From: Streptomyces sp. NBC_00223
GTDB taxonomy: Bacteria > Actinomycetota > Actinomycetes > Streptomycetales > Streptomycetaceae
NCBI RefSeq assembly: GCF_036199905.1
Contig: NZ_CP108109.1
Location: 3,209,501 to 3,273,500, forward strand
DNA: 64,000 bases
Direction: 5' to 3'
The notes below the pieces were generated by a model. It did no database searches and was not told the DNA's origin. It saw only the letters and a program-made list of their open reading frames with translations. The translations under genes were made by a program, and so were the position numbers. Shown piece by piece: positions 16,356-26,433 of this stretch; within the stretch, counting starts at the first letter, position 1, and each line of letters begins with the position of its first letter.

Positions 16356-18407
16356 TCAGCTCTCCGAACCCTTGTCCTCCGGCAGCTCCACCGGCTCGGT
16401 GGGCTTGGTGGTGGACACCGTCGAGGGCGCGTTGCCGTTGGTGGGCTGCTGGCTGCCGTTGGTCAGCGCCAGCTCCTTCGGCGAGAGCACCGGCGGCCGG
16501 GTGGACGGGGTGCGCCGGGCGGAGCCGGTCCAGGCCGGACGCATGGGGCGCTTGACGATCGGGGCGAAGATCTCGGCGATCTCCGCCTTGTTGAGCGTCT
16601 CCCGCTCCAGCAGGGCCAGCACCAGGTTGTCCAGGACGTCGCGGTTCTCGACCAGGATCTCCCAGGCCTCGTTGTGCGCCGTCTCGATGAGCTTCTTGAC
16701 CTCTTCGTCGACGAGCCCCGCGACCTCTTCCGAGTAGTCGCGCTGGTGACCCATCTCACGGCCCAGGAACGGCTCCGAGTCGCTGGAGCCGAACTTGATC
16801 GCGCCGAGCCGCTCGGTCATGCCGTACTGCGTGACCATGGCGCGGGCGGTGGCGGTCGCCTTCTCGATGTCGTTGGACGCCCCGGTGGTCGGGTCGTGGA
16901 AGACCAGCTCCTCCGCGGCCCGGCCGCCCATCATGTAGGCGAGCTGGTCGAGCATCTCGTTGCGCGTCGTGGAGTACTTGTCCTCGTCGGGCAGCACCAT
17001 CGTGTAGCCCAGCGCGCGGCCGCGGGACAGGATCGTCACCTTGTGCACCGGGTCGGAGTTCGGGGAAGCCGCCGCGACCAGGGCGTGTCCGCCCTCGTGG
17101 TACGCGGTGATCTTCTTCTCCTTGTCCGACATGATCCGGGTGCGCTTCTGCGGGCCGGCCACGACACGGTCGATCGCCTCGTCCAGGACGAAGTTGTCGA
17201 TGATCTTCTTGTCGCTGCGGGCGGTCAGCAGCGCCGCCTCGTTGAGCACATTGCTCAGGTCGGCGCCGGTGAAGCCGGGGGTACGGCGGGCGACGGCCAT
17301 CAGGTCGACGTCCGGCGCGATCGGCTTGCCCTTCTGGTGGACCTTGAGGATCTCCAGACGGCCCAGGAGGTCCGGCGGGTCGACCGCGATCTGCCGGTCG
17401 AACCGGCCGGGACGCAGCAGCGCCGGGTCCAGGATGTCGGGCCGGTTGGTCGCGGCGATCAGGATCACACCGCCCTTGACGTCGAAGCCGTCCATCTCGA
17501 CCAGCAGCTGGTTGAGGGTCTGCTCGCGCTCGTCGTGACCGCCGCCCAGGCCCGCACCGCGGTGCCGGCCGACGGCGTCGATCTCGTCGACGAAGACGAT
17601 GGCCGGGGCGTTCGCCTTGGCCTGCTCGAACAGGTCGCGGACACGGCTGGCGCCGACACCCACGAACATCTCCACGAAGTCGGAGCCGGAGATCGAGTAG
17701 AAGGGCACGCCCGCCTCGCCGGCCACGGCCCGGGCCAGCAGCGTCTTGCCGGTACCGGGACGCCCGTAGAGCAGCACGCCCTTGGGGATCTTGGCGCCGA
17801 CCGCCTGGAACTTCGCGGGCTCCTGGAGGAACTCCTTGATCTCCTGGAGCTCCTCGACGGCCTCGTCACAGCCCGCCACGTCGGAGAACGTGGTCTTGGG
17901 GGTGTCCTTGGTGATCAGCTTGGCCTTGGACTTCCCGAACTGCATGACGCGCGAACCGCCGCCCTGCATCTGGTTCATCAGGAAGAGGAAGACCACGACG
18001 ATCAGCACGAACGGCAGCAGCGACAGCAGGATGCCGACGAAGGCGTTCTGCTTCGATGGCGAGACGGTGTAGCCGTCCGGCAGGTTCGTCCCGGGCACCT
18101 TCTTGTCGACGATCTTCTGCAGATCCGCCGCGATGGCCGCGCCCTGGTTGCCGATGTAGCTGGCCCGGACCTTGTCACTGCCCTTGATCTTGAAGCCGTC
18201 CCGGAGCTGGACCTTGATGGAGTTGTCGTCTCCGGTCGTCAGCTGTGCGGAACGGGCGTGATTGGTGTCGATCGCCTGCAGTACCTGGCCTGTGTCCACT
18301 GTCTTGTAGCCGCCGCCGGATCCGACGACTTGCATCAACACGACCACGGCAAGGACAGCCAGCACGATCCACATGACTGGCCCACGGAAATAGCGCTTCA
18401 CGTCCAT
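16356..18407 (-). CDS. ftsH: ATP-dependent zinc metalloprotease FtsH
   Basis: FtsH is a membrane-bound AAA protease that degrades unassembled membrane proteins and regulators. The 683-aa protein has a first membrane helix at about residues 10-28, a short exterior domain and a second helix ([14 protein letters not shown]). Its AAA domain carries Walker A GRPGTGKT, Walker [13 protein letters not shown] and the second-region-of-homology motif RPGRFDR. The zinc site is HEGGH. The C-terminal 60 residues are Pro/Thr/Ser-rich. I chose the ATG at 18407, which starts just before the membrane helix. It follows hpt in a tilS-hpt-ftsH order common in actinobacteria. Confidence 0.96.
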   Translation of the reverse strand: MDVKRYFRGPVMWIVLAVLAVVVLMQVVGSGGGYKTVDTGQVLQAIDTNHARSAQLTTGDDNSIKVQLRDGFKIKGSDKVRASYIGNQGAAIAADLQKIVDKKVPGTNLPDGYTVSPSKQNAFVGILLSLLPFVLIVVVFLFLMNQMQGGGSRVMQFGKSKAKLITKDTPKTTFSDVAGCDEAVEELQEIKEFLQEPAKFQAVGAKIPKGVLLYGRPGTGKTLLARAVAGEAGVPFYSISGSDFVEMFVGVGASRVRDLFEQAKANAPAIVFVDEIDAVGRHRGAGLGGGHDEREQTLNQLLVEMDGFDVKGGVILIAATNRPDILDPALLRPGRFDRQIAVDPPDLLGRLEILKVHQKGKPIAPDVDLMAVARRTPGFTGADLSNVLNEAALLTARSDKKIIDNFVLDEAIDRVVAGPQKRTRIMSDKEKKITAYHEGGHALVAAASPNSDPVHKVTILSRGRALGYTMVLPDEDKYSTTRNEMLDQLAYMMGGRAAEELVFHDPTTGASNDIEKATATARAMVTQYGMTERLGAIKFGSSDSEPFLGREMGHQRDYSEEVAGLVDEEVKKLIETAHNEAWEILVENRDVLDNLVLALLERETLNKAEIAEIFAPIVKRPMRPAWTGSARRTPSTRPPVLSPKELALTNGSQQPTNGNAPSTVSTTKPTEPVELPEDKGSES

Positions 18408-18605
18408 CCATGCGGGGCGACTGCGCCCCGTCCCTCCTGCCACAGTGAGGCACGGCCGCCGGCTGGCGGCGCGTGCATCCGGTGTATTGACCCGACCTTC
18501 GGACGGTACCCCAGCATTGTCACCCGAGGTTGCCGCCGACCGTTAACAATCCGGCTTTCCCCTGCTCCAACGGCGGGAAACCAGTGGGGGTTCCCACCGG
18601 GGGTG

Positions 18606-19160
18606 TCAGCCGCCGTAGACATGCGGGGCGAGCGTGCCCACGAACGGCAGATTGCGGTATTTCTCCCCGTAGTCCAGGCCGTATCCGACCACGAACTCAT
18701 TGGGGATGTCGAAGCCAGTGTATTTGACATCGATCTCGACCTTGGCCGCCTCGGGCTTGCGCAGCAGCGTGCACACCTCCAGGGAGGCCGGGCCGCGCGA
18801 GCCCAGGTTGGTGATCAGCCAGGAGAGAGTCAGTCCGGAGTCGATGATGTCCTCGACGATCAGGACGTCCCGGCCGGCGATGTCGGTGTCCAGGTCCTTG
18901 AGGATGCGCACCACGCCCGAGGACTTGGTGCCGGCGCCATAGGAGGACACCGCCATCCAGTCCATCGTCACGTTGGTGGAAAGGGCGCGGGCCAGATCGG
19001 CCATCACCATGACCGCGCCCTTGAGCACGCCGACGATCAGCAGGTCCCTGCCCGCGTAGTCCCGGTCGATCTCGGCGGCCAGTTCGACCAGCTTCGCGTC
19101 GATCTCTGCCTTGGAGACGAGCACCTTCTCCAGCTCGGCACCCATGTCGTTCTCGTTCAC
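18606..19160 (-). CDS. hpt: Hypoxanthine phosphoribosyltransferase
   Basis: Hpt salvages hypoxanthine (and often guanine) to IMP or GMP using PRPP. The 184-aa protein has the VGVLKGAVMVMADL segment, the flexible loop MDWMAVSSYG, the PRPP-binding motif VLIVEDIIDSGLTL and the C-terminal FVVGYGLDYGEKYRNLP. The GTG at 19160 gives MNENDMGAELEKVL; an ATG five codons later is possible. It lies between tilS and ftsH in the same direction, 30 bp after tilS. Confidence 0.94.
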   Translation of the reverse strand: MNENDMGAELEKVLVSKAEIDAKLVELAAEIDRDYAGRDLLIVGVLKGAVMVMADLARALSTNVTMDWMAVSSYGAGTKSSGVVRILKDLDTDIAGRDVLIVEDIIDSGLTLSWLITNLGSRGPASLEVCTLLRKPEAAKVEIDVKYTGFDIPNEFVVGYGLDYGEKYRNLPFVGTLAPHVYGG

Positions 19161-19190
19161 TGCGCGGTACGTCCCTACGGCTATGCGGCT

Positions 19191-20186
19191 CTACGACGGC
19201 GAGAAGAACAGTCTGCCATTCGCCCTGAGGACGGCGACGCCGCCCGGCAGGTTGAGCGCCTTCTGCCCCCGCCAGGCCGTGACCAGGCGGTCCACCTCCT
19301 CGATGTGCCGGGCGAAGAGGAAACCGGGCGGGGAGCCCGCGGCGACCGCGGTTCTGCGCAGCACCCGGCGGCGTACGGCCGGGGGCAGCGCGTACAGCCG
19401 CAGGACGTCGAGGCTGCCGTCGTCGCCGGCCACGTCGGCCTGCGCGTCGGCGGCCCACTGGTCGAGCGCGTCGGCGTCGTCCCTGGACAGCTGGGCGGTC
19501 CTGGCCAGCGCCTCGACCACCCCCTTGCCGAGCGACTTCTCCAGCACCGGCAGCGCCTCGTGCCTGACCCGGGAGCGGGTGTACGCGGGATCGTGGTTGT
19601 GCGGGTCCTCCCATACGGTGATGCCCTGGGCGAGACACCCCTGCCGCACGGTGTCGCGGTCCAGCAGCAGGAAGGGACGGCGGTAGCGGCCGCCCGCGCC
19701 GGAGACCGCGGCCATGCCGGACAGGGAGCGGGTGCCGGAGCCGCGGGCGAGCCCGAGCAGCACCGTTTCTGCCTGGTCATCGCGGGTGTGGCCGAGAAGT
19801 ACGGCGGCGGCGCCGCGTTCGTCGGCGGTGGCGTCGAGCGCCGCGTAGCGGGCGTCGCGGGCGGCGGCCTCGGGCCCGCCCTGACGGCCCACGGTGACGC
19901 AGACGGCGTCCACCGGGTCCAGGCCGAGCGCGCGCAGCCGTCCGGCGACCTCCTGGGCGCGGCCGGCCGAGCCGTCCTGGAGGCCGTGGTCGACGGTGAC
20001 TGCCCCGGCGCGCACGCCGACCCGGGGTCCTTCGAAGGCGAGGGAGGCGGCGAGCGCCATGGAGTCGGCTCCGCCGCTGCACGCGGCGAGCACCAGGGGC
20101 TGGGGTTCGGTGGACGCGGTGAGCACGTCGTGCAGGACGCGACGGACCGCCAGGCGTATCGCCGCGACCGTGGGGTGGGGTCCCAT
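19191..20186 (-). CDS. tilS: tRNA(Ile)-lysidine synthase
   Basis: TilS changes the wobble cytidine of tRNA-Ile(CAU) to lysidine, giving AUA decoding. The 331-aa protein has the ATP pyrophosphatase P-loop [11 protein letters not shown] near residue 38, [11 protein letters not shown] and the [20 protein letters not shown] signature. The C-terminus is short, as in actinobacterial forms. The ATG at 20186 has AGGAGG nine bases upstream and is clearly preferred to a longer in-frame extension. It is the first gene of the tilS-hpt-ftsH run. Confidence 0.93.
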   Translation of the reverse strand: MGPHPTVAAIRLAVRRVLHDVLTASTEPQPLVLAACSGGADSMALAASLAFEGPRVGVRAGAVTVDHGLQDGSAGRAQEVAGRLRALGLDPVDAVCVTVGRQGGPEAAARDARYAALDATADERGAAAVLLGHTRDDQAETVLLGLARGSGTRSLSGMAAVSGAGGRYRRPFLLLDRDTVRQGCLAQGITVWEDPHNHDPAYTRSRVRHEALPVLEKSLGKGVVEALARTAQLSRDDADALDQWAADAQADVAGDDGSLDVLRLYALPPAVRRRVLRRTAVAAGSPPGFLFARHIEEVDRLVTAWRGQKALNLPGGVAVLRANGRLFFSPS

Positions 20187-20345
20187 GTCCGGATTCCTCC
20201 TGGGGAGGCTGTGAGGGGCTGCTATGAGCAAGGAAGATGACGCAGGGTGTTGAGATGGTGACAGAAGCCCGGGCATTACCCGAGCATCGCACGCGCCACC
20301 CTGCGCCACGGTCCCTCGGACGGGTGAATCGGACGGGGTGAGGGC

Positions 20346-21548
20346 TCAGGAATCGCTGCGGCCGTGCACCCGTGCGACCCAATCCGCGGGTTTGGCGATC
20401 TCCGCCTTGGTGGGCAGCGTGTTCGGCGAGGTCCACACCCGGTTGAATCCGTCCATCCCGACCTGGCCCACGACCGCCCGTACGAAGCGCTCCCCGTCGC
20501 GGTACTGGCGCAGTTTCGCGTCCAGGCCGAGCAGCCTGCGCAGCGCCTGGTCGAGCCGGCCCGCGCCGCTGGCCCTGCGCTGGCTGAACTTCTCGCGGAT
20601 CTCGGCGACCGTGGCCACGACGTCCGGCCCCACGCCGTCCATCACATAGTCCGCGTGCCCTTCGAGCAGCGACATCACCGCGGTCAGCCGGGCCAGGATC
20701 TCCCGCTGGGAGGGGGTCTGCACGAAGTCGACCAGGCTGCGGCCCTCCTCGTCGGCGGCCTCCTCCTGCTCGGCACCCTCTTTGGTGCCGTTGGCGCCGC
20801 CGGCGTCCTTGGCGCCGTTGCCGCCGGCGAAGCTCTGCACGGCCTGCCTGATCCGCTCGATCACGGTCGACGGGTCGAGTTCGGTCTCGCCGAGGAAGGA
20901 CTGGATCTCGCCCTCGATGTGGTCGCGCAGCCACGGCACGGCGGAGAACTGGGTGCGGTGGGTCTCCTCGTGCAGGCAGACCCACAGCCGGAAGTCGTGC
21001 GGATCCACGTCGAGTTCGCGCTCGACATGGACGATGTTGGGGGCCACCAGCAGCAGCCGGCCGGCCTTGGCCTCGCCCGGCTCCGGCTTCACCGGCCCGG
21101 CGGGCAGCTCCCGGGTCGGCGGCGCGAAGGTCTCGTACTGGCCGAGCACCCGGGAGGACAGGAAGCTCAGCAGCATGCCGACCTCGACGCCGGTGACCTT
21201 GCCGCCGACGGTGCCGAGCACGACCCCGCCGGGGCCGCTCGGCCTGCGCGCCTGCATCTTCCCGATCAGCGGCTTCAGCACCTCGCGGAAGCCCGCGACG
21301 TTCGCCTTCACCCATCCGGGACGGTCCACGATCAGTACGGGGGTGCCGTGCGGTTTGCCCTCCCCGTCGCCGTACATCCGGGTGAAGGCCCGGACGTGTG
21401 CTTCGGACGCCTCCGCGTGTTCCCGCAACTCGGCCACGATCGCGCGGGCCTCGTCCCGGCTCACCTCGGGACCCGGCCGCGTCAGCCGCTGTGCGGTCGC
21501 CACGGCGAGGTTCCAGTCGACCATCTCGCTTCCACCGCTGCTCGTCAT
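20346..21548 (-). CDS. Zinc-dependent metalloprotease-like protein, DUF2342 family
   Basis: This 400-aa protein belongs to the actinobacterial DUF2342 family. The zincin motif HEETH lies in VCLHEETHRTQF near residue 200, with an Asp/Glu-rich region after it. GMLLSFLSSRVLGQYE and LLVAPNIVHVERELDVD are conserved segments. A low-complexity insert (AGGNGAKDAGGANGTKEG) splits the second half. Relatives are sometimes annotated as coenzyme F420 biosynthesis-associated, but no substrate is known. The ATG at 21548 is preferred; an internal ATG at 21524 is possible. It lies between tilS and ppa, the usual actinobacterial setting. Confidence 0.82.
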   Translation of the reverse strand: MTSSGGSEMVDWNLAVATAQRLTRPGPEVSRDEARAIVAELREHAEASEAHVRAFTRMYGDGEGKPHGTPVLIVDRPGWVKANVAGFREVLKPLIGKMQARRPSGPGGVVLGTVGGKVTGVEVGMLLSFLSSRVLGQYETFAPPTRELPAGPVKPEPGEAKAGRLLLVAPNIVHVERELDVDPHDFRLWVCLHEETHRTQFSAVPWLRDHIEGEIQSFLGETELDPSTVIERIRQAVQSFAGGNGAKDAGGANGTKEGAEQEEAADEEGRSLVDFVQTPSQREILARLTAVMSLLEGHADYVMDGVGPDVVATVAEIREKFSQRRASGAGRLDQALRRLLGLDAKLRQYRDGERFVRAVVGQVGMDGFNRVWTSPNTLPTKAEIAKPADWVARVHGRSDS

Positions 21549-21635
21549 GTCTTCACGGTACGTTGCCGCTCCCGCTTTGGGGGCTCCGCCCACGGGCGGG
21601 ACTTGGGGCCTGCGTCCGTCGCCCCCCGCCTCCTG

Positions 21636-21795
21636 CCCTCAATCGCCGGGCGGGCTCACTCTGCCCTCAGACGCCGGGCGGGCTTGGTTGTGGTCGGGCG
21701 TCGACCACAACCAAGCCCGCGCGGCGTTTGAGCGCACAAAAAAAGCCCGCGCGGCGTTTGAGCGCACAAAAAAAGCCCGCGCGGCGTTTGAGCGC
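21636..21795. repeat. Cluster of five copies of a Streptomyces-type intergenic repeat, including a 30-bp tandem array
   Basis: Two copies read CCCTCANNCGCCGGGCGGGCT on the plus strand (near 21640 and 21664) and three inverted copies read AGCCCGCGCGGCGTTTGAG. The last three recur every 30 bases and are joined by CGCACAAAAAA. Sequence 21665-21695 pairs with 21701-21731 over 31 bp with two mismatches. The cluster fills the gap between ppa and the DUF2342 gene. On the ppa strand the A runs read as T7 tracts after GC-rich sequence, so it probably also terminates ppa. Confidence 0.8.
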
Positions 21796-21854
21796 AGGGA
21801 GAGGTCCGGGGTGGGCGCGCCGGGGAAACCCCGCTCGCCCACCCCGGGGAGGGG

Positions 21855-22346
21855 TCAGTGACCGCCCTGCTCCTTGAGGCGGCGGAAGGACTCCTCGATC
21901 TCCGCCTCGGCCTCCGCGCGGCCCACCCAGTCCGCGCCTTCGACGGACTTGCCGGGCTCCAGGTCCTTGTAGACCTCGAAGAAGTGCTGGATCTCCAGCC
22001 GGTCGAACTCACTGACGTGGTGAATGTCACGCAGGTGCTCCACCCGCGGGTCGGACGCGGGCACGCAGAGCACCTTGTCGTCACCGCCGGCCTCGTCCGT
22101 CATCCGGAACATGCCGATCGCCCGGCACGTGATGAGGCAGCCGGGAAACGTCGGCTCGTCCAGAATGACCAGCGCGTCCAGCGGGTCCCCGTCCTCGCCG
22201 AGGGTGTTCTCGACGAAGCCGTAGTCGGCCGGGTAGCTGGTCGACGTGAAGAGCCGCCGGTCCAGGCGGATACGACCGGTCTCGTGGTCCACCTCGTACT
22301 TGTTCCGCGAACCCTTCGGGATCTCGATCGTGACGTCGAACTCCAA
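21855..22346 (-). CDS. ppa: Inorganic pyrophosphatase
   Basis: Ppa hydrolyses pyrophosphate to drive biosynthesis. The 163-aa family I enzyme has the N-terminal [20 protein letters not shown], the [12 protein letters not shown] segment and the signature [10 protein letters not shown] with the metal-binding aspartates. The start is TTG, seven bases after a strong GGAGGAG; the family N-terminus begins exactly there. It diverges from the carboxypeptidase gene, and a cluster of intergenic repeats lies downstream. Confidence 0.96.
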   Translation of the reverse strand: MEFDVTIEIPKGSRNKYEVDHETGRIRLDRRLFTSTSYPADYGFVENTLGEDGDPLDALVILDEPTFPGCLITCRAIGMFRMTDEAGGDDKVLCVPASDPRVEHLRDIHHVSEFDRLEIQHFFEVYKDLEPGKSVEGADWVGRAEAEAEIEESFRRLKEQGGH

Positions 22347-22433
22347 GGCCCTACTCCTCCATGATCAGCGCACAGTGTGGGTGGTTAAGTGTCTCCCACG
22401 CGTCAGGGTGGTTGCGAAAGGGGCTGGTCGCCG

Positions 22434-23801
22434 GTGCCGCTCGGCAGAACGTGGCAGCTCGTGGCGGGGTCCGCCGCGACAGGACTGCTGGTGGCCGCCG
22501 GGGCGGTGGCCGCCGCCGGACCGTGGGAGTCGGGGCAGCGGACGGCGGAACGGTCCCGGGCCGGGGCGTACGACCGGGCGACCACGGTGTCCGCGCGTTC
22601 CGCGGTGTCCGGGCCCGTCCTGCCGCCCGCGCCGACCGCCGCGCCCGTGCTCCTCCCCGCGGGGACGGACGCGCCGCCCGCCCGGGCGCTCGCCTCCCGG
22701 CTCGACCCGCTGATGTCCGCGGCCGGACTCGGCTCCATACGCACGGGCGCCGTGATCGACGTGGCCACAGGGAAGTCGCTCTACGACCACAGAGGCGGCG
22801 CCGCGACCACCCCGGCCTCCACCACCAAGCTCGCCACGGCCGTCGCCGCGCTCGGCATGCTCGGGCCCGACCACCGGCTGACCACTTCCGTGGTGGCGAC
22901 CGCCGAGGACCGGATCGTGCTGGTCGGCGGCGGTGACCCCACCCTCGATCTAGGGCAGCTCGCCGACGACACCGCCGCCGCGCTGACCGCGCGCGGCACC
23001 ACGGCCGTACGGCTGTCGTACGACACCTCGCTGTACAGCGGCTCCTCGCAGCACCCCATCGGCTGGAACGAGAACCTCGCGTCCGTCACCGCGCTGATGG
23101 TGGACGAGGGGCGGCTCGACCACAGCACCGCCGGTCCCGCGCAGCGCTCGTACGACCCGGCGGCCGCGGCGGCGAGCGCCTTCGCGGGCCTGCTGCGGGA
23201 CCGCGGTGTGACGGTCGAGGACTGGCCGCGTCCGGGCAGCGGCAAGGGCGGTACGCGGCTGGCCGTCCACCGGTCGGCCCCGCTGTCCGAGCTGGTCGAG
23301 CGGATGCTGACGAACAGTGACAACGACCTGGCGGAGGCGCTGGCCCGGCACGTCGCGCTGGCCGCCGGGGAGCCGGGCAGCTTCGCCGGGGCGGCCAAGG
23401 CGATCCCCGAGGCGCTGCGGAAGTACGGGGTGCCGCTGTCGGGCGCGGTGTTCCGGGACGGCAGCGGGCTGGACCACGACGACCGGCTGGCGCCCGTGAC
23501 GCTGGCCCGGATCCTGGCGCTGGCGGCCGCGCCGGACCACGCCGAGCTGCGCCCGGTGCTGACGGGGATGCCGGTGGCCGGGTTCAGCGGAACGCTGGCC
23601 GAGCGGTTCCGGGCGGCACCGGGGGCCGGGGTCGTGCGCGCCAAGACGGGGACGCTGACCGGGACCAACACGATCGCGGGAATCGTGGTGGCGCCCTCGG
23701 GCCGGCTGCTCGCCTTCTCGTTCATGACGCAGGAGACGAGCGACCCCGCGGCGGCGGAAGCGGCCCTCGACCGGCTCGCGGCGGCGCTCACCAAGCCGTA
23801 A
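22434..23801 (+). CDS. dacB: D-alanyl-D-alanine carboxypeptidase/endopeptidase (PBP4, S13 family)
   Basis: This secreted or membrane-anchored S13 peptidase trims peptidoglycan stem peptides or crosslinks. The 455-aa protein has an N-terminal hydrophobic signal or anchor (WQLVAGSAATGLLVAAGAVAAA) and an Ala/Pro-rich linker. The catalytic SxxK is in TPASTTKLA, SxN in NSDNDLAE and KTG in RAKTGTLTG. I chose the GTG at 22434 because it lies just before the hydrophobic segment; a GTG at 22389 is also in frame. It is divergent from ppa, a common actinobacterial arrangement. Confidence 0.9.
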   Translation: MPLGRTWQLVAGSAATGLLVAAGAVAAAGPWESGQRTAERSRAGAYDRATTVSARSAVSGPVLPPAPTAAPVLLPAGTDAPPARALASRLDPLMSAAGLGSIRTGAVIDVATGKSLYDHRGGAATTPASTTKLATAVAALGMLGPDHRLTTSVVATAEDRIVLVGGGDPTLDLGQLADDTAAALTARGTTAVRLSYDTSLYSGSSQHPIGWNENLASVTALMVDEGRLDHSTAGPAQRSYDPAAAAASAFAGLLRDRGVTVEDWPRPGSGKGGTRLAVHRSAPLSELVERMLTNSDNDLAEALARHVALAAGEPGSFAGAAKAIPEALRKYGVPLSGAVFRDGSGLDHDDRLAPVTLARILALAAAPDHAELRPVLTGMPVAGFSGTLAERFRAAPGAGVVRAKTGTLTGTNTIAGIVVAPSGRLLAFSFMTQETSDPAAAEAALDRLAAALTKP

Positions 23802-23887
23802 CGCCCGTGAACGCCCGTACGCCCGGCCCCGGTCCGCGAGTGGGCCCGGTCGGCGAGTGGGCCCGGCCCCCGCACCCCTCGGAAGCC

Positions 23888-25453
23888 TCAGAAGCCGCGG
23901 GTGCGCTTGGCCGCCTTGCGCGGGGCCGAGGGGCCGGGGGGCCGCAGCGAGAGGCGGGCGATCTCGTTGCCGAGGTTGACGCCGACCGCGATGGCCAGCG
24001 CCAGCGCCGCCGCCTTGGTGAGCTGGGTGAACGCCTGGTCGGGGTGGTGCTGGGTGAGCGCGAGCAGCCCGAAGTACGTCGCCGAGCCGGGCAGCAGCGG
24101 CCCGATCGCGGCGGTGACGTACGGGAGCACCGAGACATACCGGTAGCGGGCCATCAGCTGCCCGAAGAGGCCGACCAGGCCCGCCGCGGCGGCGGTCGCG
24201 GCGACCTGGTTGCCGCCCGCGCTCTGGTGGAGCACCCCGAAGACCGTCCAGGCGACGCCGCCGTTGAGGGTGACCAGCAGCAGCACCGAGCGGTCGCACT
24301 GGAGCAGCACCGCGAAGGCCAGCGTCACCACCATCGCGGCGAGCAGTTGCACCCACGGGTGGTTGTACGCCCGCAGGCGCAGCTCCGGGTTGAGGTCGGC
24401 GCCCAGCGACACCCCCGCGTACAGCACCAGGGTGACGCCGATGACGATGCCGACCACCAGGTACATCACTTCGAGCAGCCGGGCCGACGCGGTGATGTAG
24501 TAGCCGGTCAGGCCGTCCTGGACGGCGGCGACCAGGGCGCGTCCGGGCAGCAGCGCGAAGAGCCCACCGGTGATGACCGCGGAGGACTGCACACCGCCCG
24601 CGCCCGGGATCCAGTGCGCGTAGCGGTCGACGACCACGCCCATCGCGGCGGCGGGCATCGCGGCGACCGCGAACTGGTAGAACTCCGGCAGTCCGCGTCC
24701 GGCCAGCAGCCAGGCCAGCCGGTCGCCGAGCATCGCGGCCAGCGCGGCCGCCGCGAAGATCACCGGGCTGCCGCCGACCAGCACGCTGGCCGCGCCCGCG
24801 AGCAGCCCCGAGGCGGCGGTGAGCGTCCAGTTGCTGTACGGGTGCCGGTTGCGGCGGATGACGGTCAGCCGCCGGTACGCCTCCTCCAGGGTCGCCTCGT
24901 GCGCGGTGATCGCGTCGACGAGCTGGAAGACGGCGGCGAGCCGGGTGTAGTCGGTGCCGCGGCGGCGGACCGTACGGCTCATGGTGACCGGGGTCTCGGT
25001 CAGCGACGGCTGGTACGAGATGCCGATCAGCGTGAAGGTGACGGTGGGCTCCACCCGGGCCAGCCCGTAGGCGAAGGCCACGCCGAACATCGCCGCCTCG
25101 ACGTCCTCCGCGCCCTCGCCGCCGGCCAGCAGCAGTTCGCCGATCCGCAGGGTCAGGTCGAGGACACGCGGCACGGAGGCGGTGGGGGCGGCCTCGGAGC
25201 GGCCCGGGGGCAGCGCCGGGCGCTCGGTGGCGGGCAGCCGGATGTACGCCCGCATCCGGTCCTGCCAGCGGGCGTCGTCGGGCGGCAGCACGACCACGGG
25301 GATGCCCTCGGGCGGGGTGAACCCCGAGCGGACCCCGGGGACGTCACGCGCGCCGGCCCCGGCGGGCGCACCGGGCGCTGCGGACGGCCCGGGCGGGCGC
25401 TCCGGGGGTTGCTCGTCCGGGCCGCGCCCGCCGTCGTGCCGCTCGCCGTTCAA
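23888..25453 (-). CDS. Threonine/serine exporter (ThrE) family membrane protein
   Basis: The 521-aa protein has an N-terminal cytoplasmic ThrE domain (LLLAGGEGAEDVEAAMFGVA, TFTLIGISYQ) and about ten membrane helices in two sets. The second set resembles the ThrE_2 half, so this is the fused form. The C-terminus ends in a basic tail (RKAAKRTRGF). Characterised members export threonine and serine in corynebacteria. The start is uncertain: the TTG at 25453, five bases after the DedA stop, is the first plausible codon, but it has no clear ribosome-binding site, and the first 60 residues are Pro/Gly-rich. It is transcribed with the DedA gene upstream. Confidence 0.85.
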   Translation of the reverse strand: MNGERHDGGRGPDEQPPERPPGPSAAPGAPAGAGARDVPGVRSGFTPPEGIPVVVLPPDDARWQDRMRAYIRLPATERPALPPGRSEAAPTASVPRVLDLTLRIGELLLAGGEGAEDVEAAMFGVAFAYGLARVEPTVTFTLIGISYQPSLTETPVTMSRTVRRRGTDYTRLAAVFQLVDAITAHEATLEEAYRRLTVIRRNRHPYSNWTLTAASGLLAGAASVLVGGSPVIFAAAALAAMLGDRLAWLLAGRGLPEFYQFAVAAMPAAAMGVVVDRYAHWIPGAGGVQSSAVITGGLFALLPGRALVAAVQDGLTGYYITASARLLEVMYLVVGIVIGVTLVLYAGVSLGADLNPELRLRAYNHPWVQLLAAMVVTLAFAVLLQCDRSVLLLVTLNGGVAWTVFGVLHQSAGGNQVAATAAAAGLVGLFGQLMARYRYVSVLPYVTAAIGPLLPGSATYFGLLALTQHHPDQAFTQLTKAAALALAIAVGVNLGNEIARLSLRPPGPSAPRKAAKRTRGF

Positions 25454-25457
25454 GACA

Positions 25458-26195
25458 TCAGCGCTTCTGCGCCCGGTGGCGGCCGCTGCGCGGCGCCGAC
25501 AGCGCCTCGGCGGGCGCCACCGCGGCCCCGGCGCCGGCCGGACCTTCGGCACCCTCGGTAGCCGGCGCGGCGGTCTTCGCCTTGCCGCGCGAGCGCAGGT
25601 ACTCGATCCCGATCGGCACCAGGGAGATGAACACGACGAGGACGAGCATCGCCTCGATGTTCTCGTGCACGAATTCGATCTGGCCGAGCCAGTAACCGAG
25701 GACGGTGACGCCCGCGCCCCACAGCGTGCCGCCGATGATGTTGTAGGTGGCGAAGGTGCGGTAGTTCATCCGGCTGACGCCTGCGACGATCGGGGTGAAC
25801 GTCCGCACGATCGGCACGAAGCAGGCCATGACGATCGCCTTGGGCCCGTGGTGTTCGAAGAATGCGTGCGCCTTCTCGATGTTCTCCATCTTGAAGAGCC
25901 GGGAATCGGGCCGCCGGAAGAGCGAGGGGCCCACCTTGCGGCCGAAGAGATAGCCGACCTGCTCACCCAGGACGGCCGCCAGCGCGATCAGCGTGGCCAC
26001 CAGCGCCAGCGGCCGGTCCAGCGTTCCCGTGGCCACCAGCAGCCCCGTGGTGAACAGCAGGGAGTCGCCCGGCAGGAAGAATCCGATGAGCAGGCCGGAC
26101 TCGGCGAACACGATCAGCAGCACGCCCCACAGACCGTATGTGTTGATCAGATGGTCGGGGTCGAGCCAGCTCGGGCCAAGGGCGAGTGTCGTCAC
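25458..26195 (-). CDS. DedA family membrane protein
   Basis: The 245-aa protein belongs to the DedA family, some members of which move undecaprenyl phosphate or phospholipids across the membrane. The family motif FAESGLLIGFFLPGDSLLF is near residue 30. VRTFTPIVAGVSRMNYRTF carries the conserved Arg, and GGTLWGAGVTVLGYWLG follows. About five hydrophobic helices are visible, and the C-terminal 45 residues are Ala-rich. It starts with GTG at 26195, diverges from the ABC ATPase gene, and is followed closely by the ThrE-like exporter. Confidence 0.88.
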   Translation of the reverse strand: MTTLALGPSWLDPDHLINTYGLWGVLLIVFAESGLLIGFFLPGDSLLFTTGLLVATGTLDRPLALVATLIALAAVLGEQVGYLFGRKVGPSLFRRPDSRLFKMENIEKAHAFFEHHGPKAIVMACFVPIVRTFTPIVAGVSRMNYRTFATYNIIGGTLWGAGVTVLGYWLGQIEFVHENIEAMLVLVVFISLVPIGIEYLRSRGKAKTAAPATEGAEGPAGAGAAVAPAEALSAPRSGRHRAQKR

Positions 26196-26323
26196 GATCC
26201 AAAAGTATCAATCCAGTGTTGATACAAACGTTTCGCAACCTACGGGTAGTGGACTACCTTCTCCGCAGCGTCATCCTGCACCCTCTTAAGTCCGACAAGT
26301 ACCCAGACAGGCCACTAGTAAGA

Positions 26324-26350
26324 CTCGTACAGGTCTCGTACGTCTCGTAC
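26324..26350. promoter_or_regulatory. Triple CTCGTAC direct repeat in a divergent promoter region
   Basis: CTCGTAC occurs at 26324, 26335 and 26344, spaced 11 and 9 bases apart, close to one helical turn. It lies between the divergent DedA and ABC ATPase genes in an unusually AT-rich stretch. It could bind a regulator, but nothing identifies which. Confidence 0.35.
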
Positions 26351-26433
26351 GGCTCTTGCGTCACACAAGATCTGCCCCACACGTACCCCCCACGTGCCCC
26401 GTCACCGCGTCCGACCACCTGGCGGCTCCCGTT

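Noticed and set aside
16329..20240. 1303-codon plus-strand open frame opposite ftsH, hpt and tilS
   Set aside because: It spans several known genes on the other strand and shows no domain features; it is an antisense shadow.
21714..21795. Short regularly spaced repeats that might be a CRISPR array
   Set aside because: The spacers are identical CACAAAAAA tracts, the period is only 30 bases, and no cas genes are present; it is a tandem intergenic repeat.
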